Assembly: GCA_958510825.1 (NCBI GenBank)
Contig: OY294047.1
Location: 49,521,365-49,585,364 of the forward strand
Origin: Brachypterus glaber
Lineage: Eukaryota; Arthropoda; Insecta; Coleoptera; Kateretidae
Direction: 5' to 3'
DNA length: 64,000 nt
In this document: positions 55,528 to 64,000 of the stretch, one piece after another
Position numbering within the stretch: the first letter of the stretch is position 1
How the letters are laid out: every line of letters starts with the position of its first letter
The notes under the pieces: generated by a model
What the model saw: the letters and a program-made list of their open reading frames with translations, nothing else
What the model was told of the DNA's origin: nothing
Databases searched by the model: none
Made by a program: the position numbers and the translations under genes

Positions 55528-56287
55528 CCCAGGTAGCAAGGGATGTTATATTACAAGAAATTAACATCACTTTTGGGTGTATTTTTAAACTAAATCATAA
55601 CATCACATAATATTGAAAAATAACATTTATTTAACATCAAATTTGCAACGTAACACGTGTGACGTGACAAACATGTTATTTAATAACAAATATTTAGCAA
55701 CGCTGTGAATATATCGCATGTCACATATTAACGTGGCTTTCACGTGAATGTCATGTTATTTTGCTTCTCACCGACGTTCGAAGCAAAAAAATCGATATAA
55801 GATGATGTTGATAGAGTAAATTATTATAAGGAAATTGTATACACATTATACGATTTCCAATGGATAGGGGGCTCTGCCGGGTTTCTCAAGACCACGAACA
55901 CGGATTAAAGGAATATATTCTTCGCTTAATCTGCAATTTCGTATTTAGAATCTATCTGTTTCAATCTGTGATTGTTTCAATTACTGATTGATTTTAAATC
56001 CGATTTTTCTATAGGGTATAATTTAGAAAAAGCTAATATCTTAGGATATTATTTAAATATTAAAGTAACAGTAACGGCATCCATAAGATATTAAATATAA
56101 CAGGAATGTGGATTTATGATGTCACAAACACGTTATTTTCGGGATGTCATTGTGTGATGTTATTAGGGGCGGACTTAGGACATCCCCACCATGCTACATT
56201 CTTGTTAAATGAGACTACAATCTTAACATCACATGTCACATATTAACGTGGCTTTCACGTGAATGTCATGTTATTTTGCTACCTGGG
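55528..56287. mobile_element. TIR element with CCCAGGTAGCA ends (760 bp)
   Basis: CCCAGGTAGCAA at the left and TTGCTACCTGGG at the right are exact inverted termini. Just inside, GATGTTATATT versus AATGTCATGTTATTT keep weak symmetry. A 50-base block including CATATTAACGTGGCTTTCAC is present twice in direct orientation (about 55728-55775 and 56233-56282). TGTTAT and its complement recur throughout. No reading frame was seen and target duplication was not resolved. It is a non-autonomous DNA transposon of unknown superfamily. Confidence 0.75.
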
Positions 56288-56488
56288 AATCATGCACTTT
56301 GCTTTAATTGAAGTTGCATATAGGTGCAATTAATTTATGCAAACATGGATGTTAGAATAATATCATTTCAAACCGTATCCATTACGAAAACAACAACTTT
56401 AATTTGAATAAACATGAATGTGGAAATAGCAACATTACACCATACAGGGTGTTTCACTTAAAACTTTCCGCACATATAATTCTAAAAC

Positions 56489-56535
56489 TACACGGTAAAA
56501 ATAAAGTACATTAAATTACATAGTCCGTAAAAGGT
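56489..56535 (+). repeat. End fragment of the CACNGTAAA element
   Basis: CTACACGGTAAAAATAAAGT followed by ACATTAAATTACATAGTCCG is the reverse complement of 39988-40028. Confidence 0.75.
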
Positions 56536-56599
56536 ATTATGTTGAAAATAGTATATTAAGGTACTAGTTTCATAAAACGCATAACTGAACTGAACTGAA

Positions 56600-56867
56600 G
56601 GGAGAATTATTCAGCGGTCTAAGGCATGGATATAGCATTGACACTGAGCTAATGATCGTGAGTTCAAACCTCACTGGCGCCGATTTCCTTTTTCAGTTAA
56701 TTAATAATTGAAATTTGGCAAAGGCGTACTCCCTAGATATATTGGTTCGAAAGTCAATTAAAGCCGGTGGTTCCCTCTACTACTAGACCACACAAGTCCT
56801 GGACTTAGGGGATGCTTAATTAAGTAGAATAGACGAGGTTAAAAACAAAAACAAAAAACAAACATAA
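56600..56867 (+). mobile_element. tRNA-derived SINE, head type II
   Basis: The head GGGAGAATTATTCAGCGGTC (A box region) and GTGAGTTCAAACCTCACTGG (B box) differ from type I, while the body (GCCGATTTCCTTTTTCAG, GTTCGAAAGTCAATTAAAGC, GTTCCCTCTACTACTAGACC) and the end (GACGAGGTTAAAAACAAAAA) are the same family. It is inserted in the hairpin-headed element. Confidence 0.9.
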
Positions 56868-57338
56868 ACCGAGTTCTTTATACTATTTTTTCTATTTTGC
56901 TCTTAAATTTAAAAAAAAAACATTTAAATTGATGACCGATTTAGGGATTTTCGTTTTGGGTTGGCATTACAATTTTCGCTATGTTTAAAATTTATAGAAC
57001 AATGATATTTTGATATCTTTTATAGTCAGCTCTTCTCTTTTTCACTGCAAGTAACCAATCCACAATTTTAACACGGTAAAAATTAACTTAAAACACAATT
57101 TTGTAGAAAATTACACTTAAAAGCGGTGTTGACATTTGTCTTTTGTCCTGTATTGCCAACCCAAAATAAAAAAAAGTACAAACATTTTGTAGGCCTACAG
57201 GCCTTATATATGAACTAAACTTAAAAGCAGTGTTGACATTTGTACAGAAAACGCCAAGCGATTGTCTTTTGTCCTGTATTTCCAACCCAAAATAAAAAAA
57301 AGTACAAACCTCTTATAGGCCTATATGCCTTATATATA

Positions 57339-57546
57339 GTACGATTATAAGTGCCGAACAGTTTGAAAAGAAAATACTCTTCGTTTGAAGCCACGCCTCT
57401 GTTAGAGTTGTGCGCGACAAGCCCATGTGATTGCTATGTACAACAGCTCGGTGGCCAGGCCAAAACGCACACAGCTTTCTTGCATTTTACTCATCGCTAA
57501 TGCCAGTTTTGCATTAAAAAGTGTTCGGTACTTTATAATCGCACGG
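57339..57546. mobile_element. Mariner-type MITE nested in the hairpin-headed element
   Basis: GTACGATTATAAGTGCCGAA followed by CA is inverted at 57522-57546 (TGTTCGGTACTTTATAATCG followed by CAC) with small indels. The site is TA-rich on both sides. The interior is GC-richer with no supported protein; the open frame 57402-57614 has no known motif. Confidence 0.7.
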
Positions 57547-57619
57547 TATATAAGAACACGTAAAATGCGTGTGATTATGAGCTTATAAGAGTCGCAAAAT
57601 AAAAAAAGATACATTACTC

Positions 57620-58566
57620 AGCTGCGGTATTTGACTCAAATTAGCGCAGTTTCCCAATGATAGCGGAATTTGCTCAATTCAAATGTAAAATATGCAGTGT
57701 ATACAACTTATACTACATGTAATCAGTGTTGTAACGGTCCGTTGTAATCACCGCCCGCATGCTTATGGGGCTTCAAATGAACCTAATTACACTAAATTTA
57801 ATGGTAGAATGGTCCCTGCTGATTCTGCGTGTATCCTGGACGACCTGTTAACCCTGACGGAGCATTTAGCAGGATTTTATTTGCCTTTGTGTACAAAAAA
57901 GCTTTGTTGTGGCTAAACACAAGTAGGCATTGACCAAAGCACATGTAGGATCCACTCCTACGTCATGTTTGAAGGGTATACTATTTAAAATGTTCACCAG
58001 CAACGACTAATCGACTTTTTTAAATTCAAGACAAACGTTAAAAATTAATAATTATTTTTCTTTAAGTAAAAACGTGAAGTATAATAAATAAATGGAATGA
58101 TAAGTATTTCTTTTGTAAAAACTATTTATAACAGTATACGTGATAAGAAATTTATTGCAGTAAAAATATTTTTCAGAATGCTGCCACATGTCGATAAGGG
58201 AAAAAAGTCGAGTTTTCCAAACAGAGCTGTTGTATGTGATGGCGCGCTGTTAGAATTATTTTTTATTTTTGTTTCCAGACTTCAGAGAAAAAGCTATCAG
58301 AATTGAGTTACTTCAATTATAGGCCTAGGTTTCTAAAACCAAAACGAAAAAAAAAAAAATTAAAACAAAATTAAAAAAGAATATACCACGTATTTGAGAT
58401 AATACTAAACGGAGAGAAGAAAGATGAAACGTACAGTTCAAGGCTGACTTAATTGTAGTGGGGAGACGGTCCGTTCGATGCGCTGAGTTTCGTTTAAAAA
58501 ATAATTCACGTCAGCCTTGATCTTTGTTTCCTTCGTTTTGTATAATCTCACAGAGCGACAGTTGGT
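57620..58566. other. Unassigned stretch
   Basis: 57692-57916 is an open frame with balanced composition but no recognisable motif. Nothing else was recognised. Confidence 0.4.
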
Positions 58567-59420
58567 CAAAGTTTTATACCTTTAAAATTTTTAAAGTTTT
58601 TGAAATTTTAAAGTTTTATACCTTTGAAATTTTAAACTCGCTGACTATGATTTATACCTTTGAAATTTTAAAGTTTTATACCTTTGAAATTTTAAAGTTT
58701 TATACCTTTAAAATTTTAAAGTTTTTGAAATTTTAAAGTTTTATACCTTTGAAATTTTAAACTCGCTGACTATGATTTATATATGACCTAGATAACGCAA
58801 TTCATCAAGTCTATAAAACTCGCTGACTATGATTTATACCTTTGAAATTTTAAAGTTTTTGAAATTTTAAAGTTTTAGAAATTTTAAAATTTTATACCTT
58901 TAAAATTTTAAACTCGCTGACTATGATTTATACCTTTAAAATTTAAAAGTTTTATACCTTTAAAATTTTTAAAGTTTTTGAAATTTTAAAGTTTTATACC
59001 TTTGAAATTTTAAACTCGCTGACTATGATTTATACCTTTAAAATTTAAAAGTTTTATGCCTTTGAAATTTTAAACTCGCTGACTATGATTTATACCTTTG
59101 AAATTTTAAAGTTTTATACCTTTGAAATTTTAAAGTTTTATACCTTTAAAATTTTAAAGTTTTTGAAATTTTAAAGTTTCATACCTTTAAAATTTTAAAG
59201 TTTTTAAAATTTTAAAGTTTTATACCTTTGAAATTTTAAACTCGCTGACTATGATTTATACCTTTAAAATTTAAAAGTTTTATGCCTTTGAAATTTTAAA
59301 GTTTTGCTGTTTTTTTCCTGATGCTCATCATTTGATTTTTTAGTAAAATGTAACAAAATATACGACCTAGATATCGCAATGCATCGAGTCTATAAAACTC
59401 GCTGACTATGATTTATACCT
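58567..59420. repeat. Compound minisatellite
   Basis: Short units TTTTATACCTTTGAAATTTT and AAAGTTTTTGAAATTTT are repeated many times. They are punctuated by eight copies of CTCGCTGACTATGATTTATA (near 58636, 58762, 58819, 58914, 59016, 59070, 59242 and 59399). Two of these are preceded by a longer CCTAGATAWCGCAAT...AAGTCTATAAAA-type module (58789 and 59367). The open frame 58524-58736 is this array. Confidence 0.92.
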
Positions 59421-59617
59421 TTCAAATCGTAACAAAATTGTGAAAATTTTAAATTAAGAATACACGAAGGAAAAGAACCTGAAAATATGTTTTATATTAC
59501 ATTTTTAATATTTAACTTTTAATTACAGTAAGGTTATTTTTTCATAGTACATTTTAAGTTTCTTTTTTTATTATTTAATGTAGAAAGATATAATTAGAGG
59601 AATTAAAATTTACTTTA
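59421..59617. other. A+T-rich spacer
   Basis: Nothing recognised. Confidence 0.4.
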
Positions 59618-59983
59618 CACACAGAGAAATAATTACTTAAAATAAGTACAAAATGTTCAGATCAAGCAGCTCAAAAGCTAGTATCCCCAAGCAAGTACCT
59701 AAATCAAATGTTTTGCTTGATTGATCTTAGACAATAGTATAGAATTTTAATGTGCTTGGTTTTAATAATAAAATTTCTTGTATTGGGTAAGAAACTTAAA
59801 TGAAAGATGACAAGTTAATATTTATACTGAGTATTTAAAATACTAAAAATAACGAAAAATAGTACAATGTACCAATGTACTAATAAGAATTCCTTGAAAA
59901 CAAGTGCCAGTTAAGCTTGAAACAAATTACTGACTTTTTTTAAATTAGTACCTACTTCACGTTAATTTTTTTTTATCTGTGTA
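59618..59983. mobile_element. MITE-like element with ACACAGA ends (365 bp)
   Basis: ACACAGAGAAATAATTA at the left and TAATTTTTTTTTATCTGTGT-like sequence at the right are imperfect inverted ends. The interior is A+T-rich with short inverted motifs (CAAGTACC/GGTACTTG type) and no frame. Confidence 0.5.
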
Positions 59984-60181
59984 CTTACATAATAGTATTA
60001 GAATGTAAACTGATCAGGGGTGTGCTATGTTGTTGGTGAAATATTTGTTAAAAAAAGAACAAATAAATTTTACTTAAAAATTCACAAAAAAATGTAAAAT
60101 TTTTTCAATAATTAACAGACCGAAGAGCCAGCCAGTCTGTAACATTTCATCGGAGTATGAATACTATTTTATTCACAATCA
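59984..60181. other. Spacer, nothing recognised
   Basis: A short A+T-rich segment next to the Helentron-like element. Confidence 0.4.
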
Positions 60182-62349
<2,168 letters not shown>

Positions 62350-62889
62350 AATGTTATAATTTTAATAAGATTTGGGGTTAATAGCGAAAAGGCCATAAAA
62401 TATATTTAATATAATTAGATATTATGAGAGAGAGAGAGATAATAAACATTATTACATAATAAAAGCATCTTTTAAAATATTAAAAACCACATTATACAAT
62501 TTTCTCTTTAAAACGCCTGAAGTCATACGCCAAATTGATAAAAAGATAAAAAATAATGTACAAAGAATATCATATAATGTTAAATTAGGTGCGGTAATAG
62601 ATTTATAATAAATTAAAATTAATTTTTTGTTGTAATAAACTTATAAAAAATTGAAACCTTATTAACAGTTTTATTACTTATATAAAATAACGGATCTGCG
62701 CGGGTACTTTTTGAAAATAAAGATTTTGGAGTTTGGATTATAATTTATTTACTAACAACCAGATATAAAAAATGTGTCATTATACGAGGGCATTTATAAA
62801 AGTTTCAATAGTCCATTGCTTATTTTAGGTGATTCCACTTATTTTATCTCACCAATGATAAGACGTTTTCGCTTAAACAGGGTAATCAG
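62350..62889. other. A+T-rich stretch with a (GA)n tract and a hairpin-arm fragment
   Basis: GAGAGAGAGAGAG lies at 62427-62439. AATAACGGATCTGCGCGGGT at 62687-62706 is one arm of the hairpin at 29817-29955. Confidence 0.6.
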
Positions 62890-63010
62890 TAACTGTCATG
62901 CCAAAATTTAAGAGGTGATTCTACATCCAAAAATAACGTCCAAGCCAAGATATACAGGGTGATTAATAACTGGCATGCCAAAATTTAAAAATTCTACATC
63001 CAAAAATATG
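62890..63010 (-). repeat. GGGCCGTAGCTCC repeat, partial tandem copies in reverse
   Basis: TGCCAAAATTTAAGAGGTGA with TTCTACATCCAAAAATA is followed after about 60 bases by TGGCATGCCAAAATTTAAA and TTCTACATCCAAAAATATG. These are two partial inverse copies of the 3' part of the repeat at 63405. Confidence 0.7.
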
Positions 63011-63404
63011 AAAAAAAGTTTCTAAGTTTATGTTAATTTATTTTTTTGAATTTATTCAGATGCGTGCCTAGACGGACAAAATGTGAGAGGCCTAACACAA
63101 TTTTTATGTGTAGTTTTTTTGGATTTTTTGTAAAAAATATAGATTTCTTGAGTAAAAATACATAAAAAATGTCATATAGTGTAACACCATAGGAGCAACA
63201 GTTTTCAGAAAAAATGCAATTAAGAGGAAGTAACATTTTGTGCCACCAAAAACGTTTGGACTTTTTAAAAGGCTATTACTCCTTTAATATTAAATTTAGG
63301 TGTTTTGGTGTAGAATACTGGTTTGCTCAGTTTAAAATGAAGAATCACCCTGCAGCATTAAAATTTTATTGATGCTTTTTTTTTTTGTTTCCCATTCAAT
63401 ATGT

Positions 63405-63535
63405 CATCTTCCAAGGGCCGTAGCTCCCTTAGGGATCATTTCCGGACCAACCTTTATAGGAAATTTTTTTTTGATATTTTTGGATGCAGAATCACCTCTT
63501 AAATTTTGGCATGCCAGTTACTGATCACCCTGTAT
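63405..63535 (+). repeat. GGGCCGTAGCTCC dispersed repeat, copy 2
   Basis: AAGGGCCGTAGCTCCCTTAG, GACCAACCTTTATAGGAAAT and CCTCTTAAATTTTGGCATGC match 54690-54850. It ends at a ATCACCCTGTA motif that also occurs, inverted, at 62956-62967. Confidence 0.75.
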
Positions 63536-63588
63536 TGGTCTTGGCTTGGCATTTTGCTAATTTCATATTAGTCAACTAACATTTGTTA

Positions 63589-63861
63589 TTATGTTTTATG
63601 TTTTTTTATGTTTGTTTTTAACCTCGTACTATTCTACTTAATTAAGCATCCCCTAAGTCCAGGACTTGTGTGGGCTAGTAGTAGAGGGAACCACCGGCTT
63701 TAATTGACTTTCGAACAAATATATCTAGGGAGTACGCCTTCGCCAAATTTCAATTATTAATTAACTGAAAAAGGCAATCGGCGCCAGTGAGGTTTGAACT
63801 CACGATCATTAGATCAGTGTCAGGCTATATCGATGCCATTGACCACTGAGCTAAATCTCCC
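63589..63861 (-). mobile_element. tRNA-derived SINE, head type II, full length
   Basis: Read from 63861 on the minus strand: GGGAGATTTAGCTCAGTGG (canonical A box), GTGAGTTCAAACCTCACTGG (B box), then GGCGCCGATTGCC and the common body ending CTAAGTCCTGGACTTAG in reverse context. The tail is AAAAACAAACATAAAAAA. A box and B box both look intact, so this copy could still recruit pol III. Confidence 0.9.
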
Positions 63862-63936
63862 ATTAATTACAAGTTATTAAAGTAAAACATAACGTTCTGT
63901 TATGCTTTACTGTAACAACTTGTAATTAATAATGGG
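63859..63936. repeat. Hairpin (GTAAAACATAAC family), copy 2
   Basis: ATTAATTACAAGTTATTAAA and GTAAAACATAAC are complemented by GTTATGCTTTAC and TGTAACAACTTGTAATTAAT, with CCCATT / AATGGGG extending the stem. It abuts the SINE head exactly. Confidence 0.9.
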
Positions 63937-64000
63937 GTTCCAAATAGGCAAAAAGGTTTAGTAATTCTCAGTGTATATTTTACCACACCTCGTATATCGT

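Larger units (their letters stand above)
56560..57610 (+). mobile_element. Hairpin-headed element, copy 5, interrupted by a SINE and a MITE
   Basis: ATATTAAGGTACTAGTTTCA (56562-56581) is the outer arm of the family hairpin; the rest of the hairpin is replaced by the SINE. The body resumes at about 56880 (TTTTGCTCTTAAATTT, ATTTAAATTGATGACCGATT, TTTTCGTTTTGGGTTGGCAT). An internal direct duplication of about 110 bp (TTGACATTTGT...CCAACCCAAAATAAAAAAAA) spans 57110-57325. The 3' end TGATTATGAGCTTATAAGAG is at 57572-57591. Confidence 0.7.

Noticed and set aside
58524..59300. Repeats as a CRISPR array
   Set aside because: The spacers are themselves repeats, unit lengths vary, there are no cas genes, and the DNA is eukaryotic in character.

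Overview
The window looks like noncoding, transposon-dominated nuclear DNA from an arthropod, most probably an insect. It is strongly A+T-rich, has no long conserved reading frame apart from transposon remnants, contains one 200-base assembly gap (53844-54043), and is full of dispersed repeats. Typical components are short elements built around GTCY microsatellites (the layout known from insect DINE-1/Helentron-type non-autonomous Helitrons), tRNA-derived SINEs, Tc1/mariner and piggyBac-type short elements, and LINE fragments. Species cannot be told from the sequence. No host gene is demonstrated. One GC-richer block ending in a textbook acceptor, ATG and donor arrangement (41464-41783) is the only place that resembles the start of one.

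Layout. 0-13 kb: an ATT microsatellite, a 410-bp foldback element, a first Helentron-like copy (1685-2203), two tandem fragments of a LINE reverse transcriptase (2336-2575), a TA-flanked MITE (3594-4018), a 990-bp foldback element with minisatellite arms (4991-5980), several palindromes, and the C-terminal end of a LINE ORF2 (9480-9777). 13-26 kb: a GTCY element, a hairpin-headed element family (15351-16388), a SINE, a 1.3-kb degenerate tandem array carrying a piggyBac-type MITE, a mariner-type MITE (20694-21058), a large palindrome (21405-21643), and a second piggyBac-type MITE (23412-23680). 26-44 kb: four more GTCY elements, twin hairpins, two SINEs, a nested inverted-repeat complex (40030-41105), and the possible first exon. 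44-54 kb: a degraded Tc1/mariner transposon with both ends intact and a younger insertion inside it (44482-45904), GTCY elements, and a foldback element with 16-bp tandem repeats in its arms (51980-52533). 54-64 kb: a TIR element (55528-56287), a hairpin-headed element hit by a SINE and a MITE, a compound minisatellite (58567-59420), a Helentron-like element whose internal microsatellite has grown to about 370 perfect GTCT units (60325-61805), and a last SINE beside a palindrome.

The parts do not form a pathway; they are layers of mobile DNA. Recurring themes are long palindromes (more than twenty in 64 kb), elements nested in elements, one GTCY-linked core shared by otherwise different families, and one SINE body joined to two different tRNA-like heads. 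Boundaries of repeats were set by eye from alignments within this window and may be off by several bases. No database search was possible.
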